This document shows positions 39,298-47,937 of a stretch of 51,318 bases of DNA, piece after piece. Both the position numbers and the translations under genes were made by a program. The notes beneath the pieces were generated by a model. It ran no database searches and had not been told where the DNA came from. It saw only the letters and a list, made by a program, of their open reading frames with translations. The first letter of the stretch is position 1. Each line of letters opens with the position of its first letter. The stretch is from CAZXLT01 sp964641545 (GTDB lineage Bacteria; Patescibacteriota; Saccharimonadia; Saccharimonadales; AWTP1-31), in NCBI GenBank assembly GCA_964641545.1, contig CAZXLT010000006.1, forward strand, positions 1-51,318. The letters are read 5' to 3'.

Positions 39298-39948
39298 ATG
39301 AAGATTCAAGTTATAACTCTATTTCCAGAAATGTTTCCCGGTGTTATGGATGCGAGCATGCTGTGGAAAGCACAAGATAAAAAGCATCTGGAAGTTAGCT
39401 ATATAAACCTACGTGATTTTGGCTTGGGACCTCGCAAAACTGTCGACGACACACCTTATGGCGGTGGCGATGGTATGTTGCTCAAACCAGAGCCGCTGTT
39501 TGCAGCCGTTGAAGCGGCGAAAAGAAATGATCCAAAGGCACTAGTACTCCTCATGACCGCCCGCGGCAAGCGGTGGACGCAGGCGCAAGCTCAGCAACTA
39601 TCAGAAGGTGATCAGGGGCTTATAATTATCTGCGGACGCTACGAGGGTTATGACGAACGTATAACAACGACCGTTGATCACCAGATTTCCATTGGCGACT
39701 ATGTACTTACTGGCGGTGAATTGCCGGCAATGGTCGTTGTGGACAGCATAGTACGACTCATTCCGGGCGTTCTCGGTGGCGAAGAAAGTGCATTGATCGA
39801 AAGTTTTAGCGACGGAAAAACATTAGAATATCCGCACTACACCCGACCAGAAGAGTTTCGTGGCATGAAGGTTCCTGAAGTGCTACTCAGTGGAAATCAC
39901 GCTGCAATCGAAAAGTGGCGAAAAGAACAAAGTAAACTAGCCGACTAA
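39298..39948 (+). CDS. trmD: tRNA (guanine-N1)-methyltransferase TrmD
   Basis: This 216-residue protein methylates G37 in tRNAs using SAM. KIQVITLFPEMFPGV is the start, DDTPYGGGDGMLLKPEPLF follows, and the SAM-binding trefoil knot has ICGRYEGYDERI and ISIGDYVLTGGELPAM. It is shorter than the usual 240-250 residues, ending soon after PHYTRPEEFRGM and the VLLSGNH region, and so lacks much of the C-terminal domain. The ATG lies 2 nt after the preceding stop; the longer reading from 39196 is inside the upstream gene. Confidence 0.95.
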   Translation: MKIQVITLFPEMFPGVMDASMLWKAQDKKHLEVSYINLRDFGLGPRKTVDDTPYGGGDGMLLKPEPLFAAVEAAKRNDPKALVLLMTARGKRWTQAQAQQLSEGDQGLIIICGRYEGYDERITTTVDHQISIGDYVLTGGELPAMVVVDSIVRLIPGVLGGEESALIESFSDGKTLEYPHYTRPEEFRGMKVPEVLLSGNHAAIEKWRKEQSKLAD

Positions 39949-40890
39949 ATGTCGTGTTCGTTGTGTAATCAATATAACAAGTTTTGATTTTTTGATTCGC
40001 GGGATGTGTCGACGCCAGAACCAATCGACAGCAAAGTATGCTACGGCTGCATACAGTGCGCCCAGGATCGCATCAATGACGTAGTGCTCGCCTTGATAAA
40101 CAGTTCCAATGTAGATCATGATTGGATACACGCATGCTAGGACAGCCCATTTTTTTCCGAACAGTCGATACACCATGATCACGAATAGTGTGGCGTAGGC
40201 AGCGTGTAGGGACGGAACAGCCGCAACGGGATTCGGAGCAATCTTATTATATAGGGATGGAAAATCGTGTATGCCAAGCGCGGACCAAACATGGCTTGAA
40301 ACGCGAGTAATTGGTTCTATCAAGCCCTTGTCTGATGCCATCCACGGTGGTGCTGCTGGAAACAGTGTATACGTTACAAAACCGGCAAATGACAATGTGA
40401 CGTACGTCGTCATATACTGCCAGTAAAACGAGTCTTTAATTTTCCAAACGATCACTGCCAGCCCCAGAGGAATAATAAAATGCAGCATATAAAACAGGTA
40501 GAATGCGAAATCGTACCACTGGACATGCCCGTTCCACCAATGACTTTGCAACCAGGCGGTCGGCAGTACGTTAAATATAGCTCGGTCTGCCCATGGCATC
40601 CATAAGTAGTTGACACGGGTTCCTAAGTTGTCGGCGAATCCTCGAAACGATTCGTACGTTAGTAAAAGGCCGACAAATGGAAAAAAACGTTTTAACATTT
40701 CTTTCGCTTGACCAAAGATCATGAACACAAATGTCAAAATGACCAGCAATTTATCTGGTGTAGGCCAGCTTGGGCGCTGCGCAAAAATAACCAGGCATAC
40801 CAAAGCCCCAACGGCGCCAAGTATTTTGAACAAAAGTTTAATCTGGCTATTTTGGATCACGCGGGAAGAACTTACTCGTTTTGCTTGCAT
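39937..40890 (-). CDS. PAP2 superfamily membrane phosphatase/transferase
   Basis: This 317-residue protein has about six to eight membrane helices. PAP2-type motifs are VAAVPSLHAAYA and YQGEHYVIDAILG, with the preceding FPAAPPWMAS. This pattern is like Aur1/inositolphosphorylceramide-synthase and lipid phosphatases. The active site faces outside. The exact start is unclear: the ATG at 40890 still overlaps the upstream gene by 44 nt, and a GTG at 40860 is possible. It follows the DUF1295 gene on the same strand. Confidence 0.8.
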   Translation of the reverse strand: MQAKRVSSSRVIQNSQIKLLFKILGAVGALVCLVIFAQRPSWPTPDKLLVILTFVFMIFGQAKEMLKRFFPFVGLLLTYESFRGFADNLGTRVNYLWMPWADRAIFNVLPTAWLQSHWWNGHVQWYDFAFYLFYMLHFIIPLGLAVIVWKIKDSFYWQYMTTYVTLSFAGFVTYTLFPAAPPWMASDKGLIEPITRVSSHVWSALGIHDFPSLYNKIAPNPVAAVPSLHAAYATLFVIMVYRLFGKKWAVLACVYPIMIYIGTVYQGEHYVIDAILGALYAAVAYFAVDWFWRRHIPRIKKSKLVILITQRTRHLVG

Positions 40891-41635
40891 ACTTCTTATA
40901 TTCCGGATTGTCGGCATACTTTTTTTCAAGTAATGGAATGCCGGAAACAAACAGAATGAGAATGGTTATGGTCACCGGACCAATAAGCCCCAATGCAACC
41001 AAGCCTGGTGCGACATCGGTTGCGGCTAGAAGGAGCCATAGGCCGTACCACTGAGTCACTTCACCGAAATAATTTGGATGGCGAGTGTATTGCCATAAAC
41101 CAGAGTTCATAATGGCGCCGTTTTTGCGCTTGCGTAGGAACTGGGTTAGCTGCCAGTCGCCGACGACTTCAAAGAAAAAGCCAACAAGCCAAACAAGAAC
41201 ACCCGCTGCTGCCCAGGCGCTAACGGAGATCTTGTGCGCTAGTCCTGCGGTTAGCGCAGCAGGTAAAACGACAGTAAGCAACAGAACGCCCTGCAGCATG
41301 TATACCTGAAAGAAGCTGCGAACGACAAACCATTTGCCCCACTCTTTACGCCACGCAGCATACCGATAGTCCTCGGATTTGGCACGATTGCGAATAAAAA
41401 TGTGCGTTGCAAGTCGCAACCCCCACAGCGCAACCAACATAGCCGAAAGACAGGAAAGTGGGGAAGGGTTGCTGTTGAGTAGTAGCGCTATGAAAGTGAT
41501 CGTGACAAATCCAAGCCCCCAGGCAATGTCTGCGACGTCGTTGCGTTTTATGAGTAGGCCCAGTAAGAACCAAAACGACATAAACAAAACCATGGCCCCG
41601 GCCAACGTTGTATAAAGTGTTACGAACTCACTCAT
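40847..41635 (-). CDS. DUF1295 (steroid 5-alpha-reductase-like) membrane protein
   Basis: This 262-residue protein has about seven membrane helices and the DUF1295 signature GLWQYTRHPNYFGEVTQWYG (about residues 183-202). This resembles the NADPH-binding C-terminus of isoprenylcysteine methyltransferase and 5-alpha-reductases. It ends with KKFPRDPK-like basic residues. TATACT lies 9 nt before the ATG on this strand. With the PAP2 gene downstream it suggests a lipid-modifying pair. Substrate unknown. Confidence 0.82.
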   Translation of the reverse strand: MSEFVTLYTTLAGAMVLFMSFWFLLGLLIKRNDVADIAWGLGFVTITFIALLLNSNPSPLSCLSAMLVALWGLRLATHIFIRNRAKSEDYRYAAWRKEWGKWFVVRSFFQVYMLQGVLLLTVVLPAALTAGLAHKISVSAWAAAGVLVWLVGFFFEVVGDWQLTQFLRKRKNGAIMNSGLWQYTRHPNYFGEVTQWYGLWLLLAATDVAPGLVALGLIGPVTITILILFVSGIPLLEKKYADNPEYKKYASKTSKFFPRDPK

Positions 41636-41719
41636 CTACGGTGGAGTATAGCATAGTGGCAGCATAAGAATTTTGGATTTTACACCAAAACAGCTACTAT
41701 TATGCCTGGAGGATAATTA

Positions 41720-41959
41720 ATGGACCCAAATAACAACCAACCAACAGACGATCAAACAGCTGCAGCTCCAGTAGACTCTGGAATGCCAATGCCAGCTGAT
41801 AACCCAGCACCAGCAGCTGACGCAGGAGCACCTGCACCAGATCCTGGTATGCCAGCCCCAGCTGCACCGCCAGCTGATGAGCCAGTAGCAGATCCAAACG
41901 CGCCGGCAACAGAAACCCCTGCGGAGCCAGAAGCACCACAGTCAATGGGTTCATTCTAG
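41720..41959 (+). CDS. Ala/Pro/Asp-rich low-complexity protein
   Basis: This 79-residue protein consists almost only of Ala, Pro, Asp, Glu and Asn (for example DSGMPMPADNPAPAADAG). It has no hydrophobic segment. A clear GGAGG lies about 9 nt before the ATG, and TTGGAT/TACTAT upstream forms a promoter. It is therefore probably translated. The composition matches the tails of bS16 and KhpA in the same genome. An unstructured acidic protein; no function can be assigned. Confidence 0.6.
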   Translation: MDPNNNQPTDDQTAAAPVDSGMPMPADNPAPAADAGAPAPDPGMPAPAAPPADEPVADPNAPATETPAEPEAPQSMGSF

Positions 41960-41971
41960 TCTGGAAAAAAT

Positions 41972-42481
41972 ATGTCAGGCTTTCGTGGGCACCTGGCAGG
42001 AGCGGTAACGCTTAATACAGTGTATGTCACCGGGTTGCAACTAGCACCCGGTGATTTACTTGTAAAAACTAATGGCATACTGAGCGACTGGCAGTTTGTC
42101 GCTGGTTTATATGTTTTGGCAATGTTATTCGGGCTTTGGCCGGACGTCGATACGAATAGTAAGGGCCAGAACATTTTTTTTGGTATCGCGTTTGTTGCCG
42201 ATATTCTATTAATTGCAACAGGTCGCCTGGAGGCGGCCGCCTACCTCGGTTTGCTGGCAATGACGCCCATTGTTGGGCGACACCGCGGGTGGACGCATAG
42301 TAAATGGGCTATGATCGCTGTTCCGCTGCCTATTATCATCGTGCCGTACATCAATAAGTCTACGATTCTAGCAACGGCTATGCTTATTTATGGTGCCGCA
42401 GTTGTTGGCTACTTTAGCCATTTGCTGCTCGATGGTTTGATTACAAAGCGAATTAAATTTCGAGGTCGTGAAAGCTGGTAG
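41972..42481 (+). CDS. DUF457/YdjM-like membrane-bound metal-dependent hydrolase
   Basis: This 169-residue protein has four to five membrane segments and the DUF457 motif set: RGHLAGAV at the start, GLWPDVDTNSKG (about residue 50), GRHRGWTHSKWA (about residue 105) and GYFSHLLLDGL (about residue 145). The His/Asp residues of these motifs are expected to bind a metal. E. coli YdjM is a LexA-controlled member of unknown substrate. The ATG follows GGAA at 8 nt. Confidence 0.85.
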   Translation: MSGFRGHLAGAVTLNTVYVTGLQLAPGDLLVKTNGILSDWQFVAGLYVLAMLFGLWPDVDTNSKGQNIFFGIAFVADILLIATGRLEAAAYLGLLAMTPIVGRHRGWTHSKWAMIAVPLPIIIVPYINKSTILATAMLIYGAAVVGYFSHLLLDGLITKRIKFRGRESW

Positions 42482-42482
42482 G

Positions 42483-42857
42483 TTATTTTTCGAGCGCGTC
42501 AATTTGCGAGTGATCGAGCCCAAAGTAGTGGGCAACTTCGTGCCAAATAGTTTTATCAACTTGTTTCTGAACTTCATTGGCAGTATTGCTCGTGGCGAGA
42601 ATTGGGATGCGGAAAATGGTGATTTTATCTGGCAGGACTAGATTATAGCCACTGCTTCGCTTGGTAAGGGGAACGCCCTCGTATAAACCAAACAGCGTTT
42701 GTCCATCTACCAAGTGTAACTTTATGCGTTGATCTTCAGATGGGATATCCTCAACCACGAATGCGACATTACGAATATTCACGCCGTATTTTTTTGGAAT
42801 ACGGTCAATCGATTTTTGAACCATTTTTTCAAAGTCTTCGAGTTCAACAGCAAACAT
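42483..42857 (-). CDS. Zincin-like metallopeptidase, PF06262
   Basis: This 124-residue protein matches the zincin-like peptidase family. FEKMVQKSIDRIP at the start and VRNVAFVVED precede FGLYEGVPLTKR, LPDKITIFRIPI and the zinc motif TIWHEVAHYFGLDH (about residues 104-117). HExxH and the third His are present. Such proteins act in the cytoplasm on unknown substrates. Start at 42857 is chosen because TATACT lies 7 nt before it; upstream in-frame starts run into the divergent gene. Divergent to the methyltransferase-like gene at 42939. Confidence 0.88.
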   Translation of the reverse strand: MFAVELEDFEKMVQKSIDRIPKKYGVNIRNVAFVVEDIPSEDQRIKLHLVDGQTLFGLYEGVPLTKRSSGYNLVLPDKITIFRIPILATSNTANEVQKQVDKTIWHEVAHYFGLDHSQIDALEK

Positions 42858-42938
42858 AGAGAGCAGTATACTATACATGTTAAGTATTGCACAGGTTATA
42901 TAGACAAAGATTCGAAAAAGTGCGATAATATACAACTT

Positions 42939-43862
42939 ATGTACAGAGGTCCAGAGTATTCTCATCACAGTCAGGTCGTTACAGGACAGCTTTCTACTGA
43001 AGCTGTTGAACATATTTTTGGCGTGGGAAGAGAAGATGTTGCTGGGCAATTGGTACTAGATCTAGGCAGTGGGTTTCGTCAGCAACTAGCCCAAGATTGG
43101 GAAGCAGCGGGAGCCACCGTTATTAGTGTTGACCCAAATCAGCCGTATTCGAACCAGTATCTTCTAAAGCAGGTCGTTAATCGAATTCAAACAGATTCTA
43201 TGATGCTTGAAGCCATGGCAGGACTGCCCGCCAGCGGTTTGTTCTTAAGTGGTGAGCTAGGTGAGGAGTTTCTTGGGAATGCTGCCGCTTTCTGGAAAGA
43301 AAAAGGAGTAAAACTTGCTCAGAAAGATGGACCGATGCGAACTGGTCAAATCGTAGAATACTATCGGTACCGGGAAGGGATTCCAGGCGAAACATACGGA
43401 AAGGTCGTCGCTGCAAGTGCCTTAAATCTTCCATTTCCTGATGGTATGTTTGATAGGATTATTGCGTCCAGTTCAGTGCCATACGGATTACCCTACGCAA
43501 GCATACCGAAGATGCTCGCAGAAGCAAATCGAGTTTTGAAACCCAGAGGTGAGGCACGATTTAACCCAGTTGCTGTTGGTGACTTTAGTAATTTTGTTGA
43601 TCTGGCTACTATCCGTGCATTGATAAAAACTGCTCGTGCAGAAGCTCGCAGAACGGTGAAAGCTGGGTTAGAAGATGATGCAACACAGGAACAAAAAATT
43701 GTGTTTGAAGATGCCTCGCGAACTTCCCGTTGGCTTGATAAATTTAGTTTGAGCATGTTTCGAAATGAAGAATATGTACGGCAGATGGCGGGACTTTCTA
43801 ATATCTCGCATCACGCACAAGCGCATCAAGCTAACGTGCTTGTTTTAACTAATAAATCCTAG
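42939..43862 (+). CDS. SAM-dependent methyltransferase-like protein
   Basis: This 307-residue protein has a motif I-like LVLDLGSGFRQQLAQDWE (about residues 36-53) and TVISVDPNQP with the acidic residue of motif II. An insertion (about 60-155) precedes LNLPFPDGMFDRIIASSSVP, a motif IV pattern typical of class I methyltransferases, and MLAEANRVLKPRGEARF. The acceptor is unknown. TAATAT (42926-42931) lies 7 nt before the ATG. The earlier in-frame starts lie inside the divergent zincin gene. It overlaps sodC convergently by 4 nt. Confidence 0.72.
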   Translation: MYRGPEYSHHSQVVTGQLSTEAVEHIFGVGREDVAGQLVLDLGSGFRQQLAQDWEAAGATVISVDPNQPYSNQYLLKQVVNRIQTDSMMLEAMAGLPASGLFLSGELGEEFLGNAAAFWKEKGVKLAQKDGPMRTGQIVEYYRYREGIPGETYGKVVAASALNLPFPDGMFDRIIASSSVPYGLPYASIPKMLAEANRVLKPRGEARFNPVAVGDFSNFVDLATIRALIKTARAEARRTVKAGLEDDATQEQKIVFEDASRTSRWLDKFSLSMFRNEEYVRQMAGLSNISHHAQAHQANVLVLTNKS

Positions 43863-44389
43863 ACAGCAATAATCTTGCCACAGGCAAGGCGCGGACCACC
43901 GGAGTGTCCGGAGCCGGTCTTACCAGGTGTATGAGGGTCCTCATTAGCGTGTATCATAATTGATGTTCCTTCCGGGGCAGAAGCAGAATCAAGAATCGAA
44001 ACCGGACCAGGGCTGAGACTTACGCGTGAAGTGATTGCTTGCAACTCGCCTTTGCCATTCTTATCTACGGTTATGTTTGGCAAGTCTCCTGCATGGTACC
44101 CATGGTTAGCGTCGGGGTCGCTATTACCATTGGGACCTGGGTCGAAATGACCACCGGCACATTTAAAACCGTCGCACTCACAATCGCCTTTTTCGTGGAT
44201 ATGCACGGCATGTTTTCCTGCCGTTAGTACGGTTGGGTCTCCCTGTAATGAGACATGTACGTGTACATAGTTCCAGCCGTCTACATCAAACTCAATGAAC
44301 AGGGCAGTTCCAGTAATTTTGGGGCCTTCAATTGCAGCAGTTGCTTTGCCTGTTATTTTCTTGCCCGTGGCTTCAAGATTAACTTTCAT
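43859..44389 (-). CDS. sodC: Copper/zinc superoxide dismutase
   Basis: This 176-residue protein is a Cu/Zn SOD. VHVHVSLQGD and AGKHAVHIHEKGDC contain copper ligands and the first Cys; GGHFDPGPNG and MIHANEDPHTP hold the zinc/copper ligands; LACGKIIAV is the C-terminal Cys. It disproportionates superoxide. Bacterial SodC is normally exported, but here no signal peptide is visible, so it is probably cytoplasmic or exported by another route. AAGGAG lies 5 nt before the ATG. An overlapping 41-aa membrane-peptide gene lies directly upstream. Confidence 0.9.
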   Translation of the reverse strand: MKVNLEATGKKITGKATAAIEGPKITGTALFIEFDVDGWNYVHVHVSLQGDPTVLTAGKHAVHIHEKGDCECDGFKCAGGHFDPGPNGNSDPDANHGYHAGDLPNITVDKNGKGELQAITSRVSLSPGPVSILDSASAPEGTSIMIHANEDPHTPGKTGSGHSGGPRLACGKIIAV

Positions 44390-44504
44390 CACTTCTCCTT
44401 ATGACAATAAAAACTACTGTTATTAAACCACCGATTGCAAGCAGTGCTAGCCCTGTCTCGATGCTCAATGTATGAGAAAAAGTATGGTGAGCAAACTGCA
44501 ACAT
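44379..44504 (-). CDS. Small single-helix membrane peptide upstream of sodC
   Basis: This 41-residue ORF is shorter than most gene callers accept. It begins MLQFAHHTFSHTLSIETG, has a hydrophobic stretch ALLAIGGLITVVFIVI and ends RRSDES: a one-helix membrane peptide with a His-rich outer end. AAGGAGGT lies at the correct distance before its ATG, and it overlaps sodC by 11 nt, so sodC translation is coupled to it. The histidines could bind copper or zinc (inference). Confidence 0.6.
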   Translation of the reverse strand: MLQFAHHTFSHTLSIETGLALLAIGGLITVVFIVIRRSDES

Positions 44505-44601
44505 AATACCTCCTTAGCTACTTCAAGTATACCAGCCCTATAAACAACCGAACGCGTATGCTACGATTAAGCGTAGTGAAAAAAATAATGTGGGTTAAAA
44601 C

Positions 44602-45786
44602 GTGTCTAGTAAAAAGAAAATAGTTATTGTGGGCGGTGGTTTTGCGGGGGTGAAACTTGCGCTTGAACTTGGGCGTGACGAGCATTTCGAAGTGACTCTA
44701 TTGTCTCCGCACGATCAGCTCGAGTATCATGGTGCGTTGTATCGCAGTGCAACTGGACGATCCCCGCTTGAAGTAGTATTGCCATTCCGTGAAATTTTCC
44801 GGGGTTACCCAGGGGTTAATTTAGTAAATGACTACATGGTTGAACTCCGTGCTGCGAGTAAAGAAATTAAGGGCCAGAGTGGCGAGACATATGGGTATGA
44901 TGCTGTGGTCTTGACAATCGGCTATGAAAAAGAATACTTCAATACTCTTGGTGCTTCAGAGCACACCGAATCGATCTATACAATTTTCGATGCCATTAAA
45001 CTGCGCAATCGATTGCAGGCTGTATTTGAAAAAAAACAAATCAAATCGGCAAATATAGTTGTGGTTGGTGCGGGTCCAGCAGGTGTTGAAGTTGCCGGTG
45101 ATATTTCTAAATTTGCAAAGATCGTTGCTGATCAACTAAAAATCAAAGTTGCCCAGCCGCTCGTAACAATAGTTGATCGTGCGCCAAAGGTTTTGCCGAT
45201 GATGAGCGAGGAGGTAAGCAAAAAGGCTCTAGAACGCCTAAAAAGCCTAGGCATTAAATTTATTGGAAATGCAGCAGTAGATCATTGCAATACACGACAC
45301 CTTTGTCTGGCAAATAGCAGAATGCTTAAGGCCGACGTTATTATATGGACTGCTGGTAACCGCGCGAGTGCATTTTTTGAGCAACACCCCGATTTATTCA
45401 CGTTAGATCCAAAAAAACGAGTGTTGGTTGGTGAATACATGCAGGCTAACAGTCCAAACATCTATGTGCTGGGCGATGCTGCTAGTACGCCGTATTCTGG
45501 TATGGCGCAGACTGCTATTAATGATGCCGAGCAGTTAGCGGCTAACTTTAAGCGCTACGTTCGTGGTCAGACTCTCGTTCCTTACGAGCCGCGTATCCCG
45601 ATTTATGTGGTGCCAATTGGCGAACAGTGGGCAATATCTCAAAAAGGCGACAAAGTTTTGACTGGTAAAGCAGGCTGGAGGGTTCGCCGGGAAGCTGACT
45701 TTTTCGTAATCCGTAGTTTCTTACCCGAATCTCTGGCAAAAAAACACTGGGAACGGGCAACCCAGGTGGCTGAATTGCTACAATAA
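44602..45786 (+). CDS. NDH-2-like NAD(P)H dehydrogenase, FAD-dependent
   Basis: This 394-residue protein resembles type II NADH dehydrogenases. KIVIVGGGFAGVKLALEL binds FAD at the N-terminus, NIVVVGAGPAGVEVAGDIS (about residue 150) the NAD(P)H, and NIYVLGDAASTPYSGMAQTA (about 290-310) is the C-terminal FAD contact. No membrane helix is present; NDH-2 proteins are peripheral. The GTG start at 44602 gives the canonical beginning MSSKKKIVIVGG. Its likely task is to pass electrons from NADH to a quinone or other acceptor. Substrate not proven. Confidence 0.85.
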   Translation: MSSKKKIVIVGGGFAGVKLALELGRDEHFEVTLLSPHDQLEYHGALYRSATGRSPLEVVLPFREIFRGYPGVNLVNDYMVELRAASKEIKGQSGETYGYDAVVLTIGYEKEYFNTLGASEHTESIYTIFDAIKLRNRLQAVFEKKQIKSANIVVVGAGPAGVEVAGDISKFAKIVADQLKIKVAQPLVTIVDRAPKVLPMMSEEVSKKALERLKSLGIKFIGNAAVDHCNTRHLCLANSRMLKADVIIWTAGNRASAFFEQHPDLFTLDPKKRVLVGEYMQANSPNIYVLGDAASTPYSGMAQTAINDAEQLAANFKRYVRGQTLVPYEPRIPIYVVPIGEQWAISQKGDKVLTGKAGWRVRREADFFVIRSFLPESLAKKHWERATQVAELLQ

Positions 45787-45787
45787 G

Positions 45788-46177
45788 TTAGTTTTCCAAC
45801 AGGGAAAGCACGTTACCCGAGGGATCTTTGAACCAGGCAATATCTGGACCTTGGTTTGCGCTTTTCCCGCGAAGCACGCCATCTTTGTCGGTGGAGGCGC
45901 CCCCACCTAAGTCAAGCTGTTCAAATTCCACCCCTTTTTCGCGAAGTACTCGTACTTCATTGTCGATGTCATCAACTTCGAAGTTGAGAATTGTGTAGGT
46001 GGCAGGCTCATGATCATCTTTCTGGTAAATGAATATAGGGTTGCCATTGCCAGCTTCAAGGAGCAGCCCCATAGGGCTTTCCGTTATTTTTAGCCCGAGT
46101 GTTGTGCCATAAAACTCTTTCGTAACTGCTATGTCCTTGACGGAAAAACCGCTAAACGCGTTTGCTGCATCGATCAT
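45788..46177 (-). CDS. Glyoxalase/VOC-family protein
   Basis: This 129-residue protein has the VOC fold pattern: FSGFSVKDIAVTKEFYGTTL (one half), GLKITESPMGLLLEAGNG, and a second half YTILNFEVDDIDNEVRVLRE plus IAWFKDPSGNVLSLLE. Typical metal-binding residues are only partly visible, so its reaction is unknown. A clear TAGGAGG lies 5 nt before the ATG. It converges on the NDH-2-like gene by 1 nt. Confidence 0.85.
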   Translation of the reverse strand: MIDAANAFSGFSVKDIAVTKEFYGTTLGLKITESPMGLLLEAGNGNPIFIYQKDDHEPATYTILNFEVDDIDNEVRVLREKGVEFEQLDLGGGASTDKDGVLRGKSANQGPDIAWFKDPSGNVLSLLEN

Positions 46178-46254
46178 ACAAACCTCCTAAGCTATACAAC
46201 AAATTATAGCAAAGTAAGTTGGGGCAGGTGTATTGGGAATTTTACGGTCGCTTG

Positions 46255-47937
46255 CTACTTCTTTGCACTGATTAAAGCAACGTGCACTTTTCTTTGCCCA
46301 CCAGTACGAATAACTAAATGACCTTCGAGACCTTCTTGTTTCAGTAGGGCTTCCATAGAATTTAGTGCTTGCTTTAATGCTTTATCAGTGCCTGTCTCGC
46401 TGAAAACATAACCCATTTCAATCATTCTATTTTTGATATCGCCCAGTTCTAGAGTTAGCCCAGGTTTTTCCCCTGCAACAACAAACAACATTCCTGTTAT
46501 GAGTTCGTCTACCCCAAACATTGTCTTGCCATTTAGCATGAGTGAAGGGGTATCACCTTCGTAGACTTTAAAATCTAACCCCCAAGACGAGTGTTCTTTT
46601 CGGTTAGTTTCTGCAGGCGTCAGGGGTGCTTCTTCGACAAACGCAGACAAGCGAGCGCTCGCTCTTCCGAGCATTTCTGCCGCCTGGGCAACAACTGTCG
46701 TGCTCAGCTCTCCGTCAGCTCTTGAGCCGTTAAGAGCCTTTATGGCAAGTCGAGACATCTGAGCGAGCGAGTGTAGTGCGGCTAAAATGTCTGGTGCTTG
46801 CCAGCCCTCGGGGTACATGTCTCCGTTCGTGCCATCTAAACGTGCGTTAAGTGCTTGCAATAATTCGCCGTCAGGCAGATCTCGTAAGCTGGCTGGTTTT
46901 GTACTAGCACCACCCCCACTGCCTCCGCCGCCACTTCCACCGCCCGACGAACGGGCCAGGCTACGTATGTGGCGAATGTCAATTTCTTCTATTGCTTGAC
47001 TCACATCAGCAGCAGTTTGTGGGTAGTGTTCCTCAACCGCATCAATAAAGTGCTTTGTTTCACGTATCGTGAGCCCAAAGTTAAAGACGGACTGTACAAT
47101 AACTCGCTGTATGTCTTCCTCGCCAGCATACGTTTCTAGAATTGCCTCAACATGCCCTGTGCCTAATCGTCCGGCCGGCGGAGAACCTTTTCGCTGGTAC
47201 ACCAGCTTTAACAAGTCTGGTGCCAACCCATCCGCCAATGAAAGATTTTTGCGAACATCGTCCGGCTTTAGCTTCCATGCGCGGCACATGTCTTTGGTCC
47301 AGGCGCAGATAGCATCGTAATCGGCATTGCTCAATGCGTCGATATCTTTAACATCAGGCGTACGAAAGTCGGCGTAGTCTGGTTTAATCGCCCGAAATGC
47401 TGTTAGGACATTTGGAATTTTCTTTGCCCAAGGTGTGCGGTCCCAGGCGCTTTGTACCCATTCGACTTGGCGAGGCAGAACAATGCTTGTGTGTTTTGCG
47501 GCGTACTCCAGGCGGAGCTTGACCACCTCTTCGTAGGTCATACGTGGACGAACAATAACGTGCAGGGTTGGTTTCCCTCGCACTTCTTGTGTTCGTTTTC
47601 GATGAAAACCATCGATCAAAGGGTTGCCTTCGCCAGGCACATGCCCCAGAACTCCTGGGTCTCGTTGACCGGTGCCCCCAAACTCGGCTTCGTGCTCATT
47701 AAATTTTTCTACAAGGTCATCAACGGTGGCTGGATCAACTGTGACATCGTCTGCCTTTATTATAGGAATGGGGACCTCTGCATCTATGAAGCCCTCAAGG
47801 GTTATATGGTTAATGTGCCACCCGTCAATGTAACTTAGGTCTTCACCAAGATTTTCGGCAGCCTGTCGTCTTAAGTCGTCTTGGGCTATATCAACTGCTA
47901 TTGCCCCCTGGGCTTCTCCGCGTTCTGCGCTTACCAT
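46255..47937 (-). CDS. ParB/Srx-like nuclease-domain protein with C-terminal winged-helix-like domain
   Basis: This 560-residue protein has an N-terminal ParB-like core: PIPIIKADDVTVDPATV, then GNPLIDGFHRKRTQEVRGK (about residues 105-124), as in ParB/sulfiredoxin domains that hold the CTP/ATP site. A helical part follows, then a long Gly/Ser linker (SSGGGSGGGG, about residue 330). A C-terminal domain (about 445-560) with a helix-turn-helix-like layout ends RTGGQRKVHVALI. GGAGG precedes the ATG at 47937. It is not next to parA or an origin, so chromosome partition is doubtful. Possibly a DNA-binding regulator (inference). Confidence 0.55.
   Translation of the reverse strand: MVSAERGEAQGAIAVDIAQDDLRRQAAENLGEDLSYIDGWHINHITLEGFIDAEVPIPIIKADDVTVDPATVDDLVEKFNEHEAEFGGTGQRDPGVLGHVPGEGNPLIDGFHRKRTQEVRGKPTLHVIVRPRMTYEEVVKLRLEYAAKHTSIVLPRQVEWVQSAWDRTPWAKKIPNVLTAFRAIKPDYADFRTPDVKDIDALSNADYDAICAWTKDMCRAWKLKPDDVRKNLSLADGLAPDLLKLVYQRKGSPPAGRLGTGHVEAILETYAGEEDIQRVIVQSVFNFGLTIRETKHFIDAVEEHYPQTAADVSQAIEEIDIRHIRSLARSSGGGSGGGGSGGGASTKPASLRDLPDGELLQALNARLDGTNGDMYPEGWQAPDILAALHSLAQMSRLAIKALNGSRADGELSTTVVAQAAEMLGRASARLSAFVEEAPLTPAETNRKEHSSWGLDFKVYEGDTPSLMLNGKTMFGVDELITGMLFVVAGEKPGLTLELGDIKNRMIEMGYVFSETGTDKALKQALNSMEALLKQEGLEGHLVIRTGGQRKVHVALISAKK

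Noticed and set aside
41700..41954. Minus-strand Leu-rich 84-residue frame opposite the Ala/Pro-rich gene
   Set aside because: Leu-rich reading is the expected mirror of a Pro/Ala/Asp-rich sense gene. The plus strand has a GGAGG site and promoter.
42483..43049. Long version of the zincin protein starting at 43049
   Set aside because: The additional 64 residues run through the divergent gene and its promoter. The TATACT box 7 nt before 42857 indicates the shorter start.
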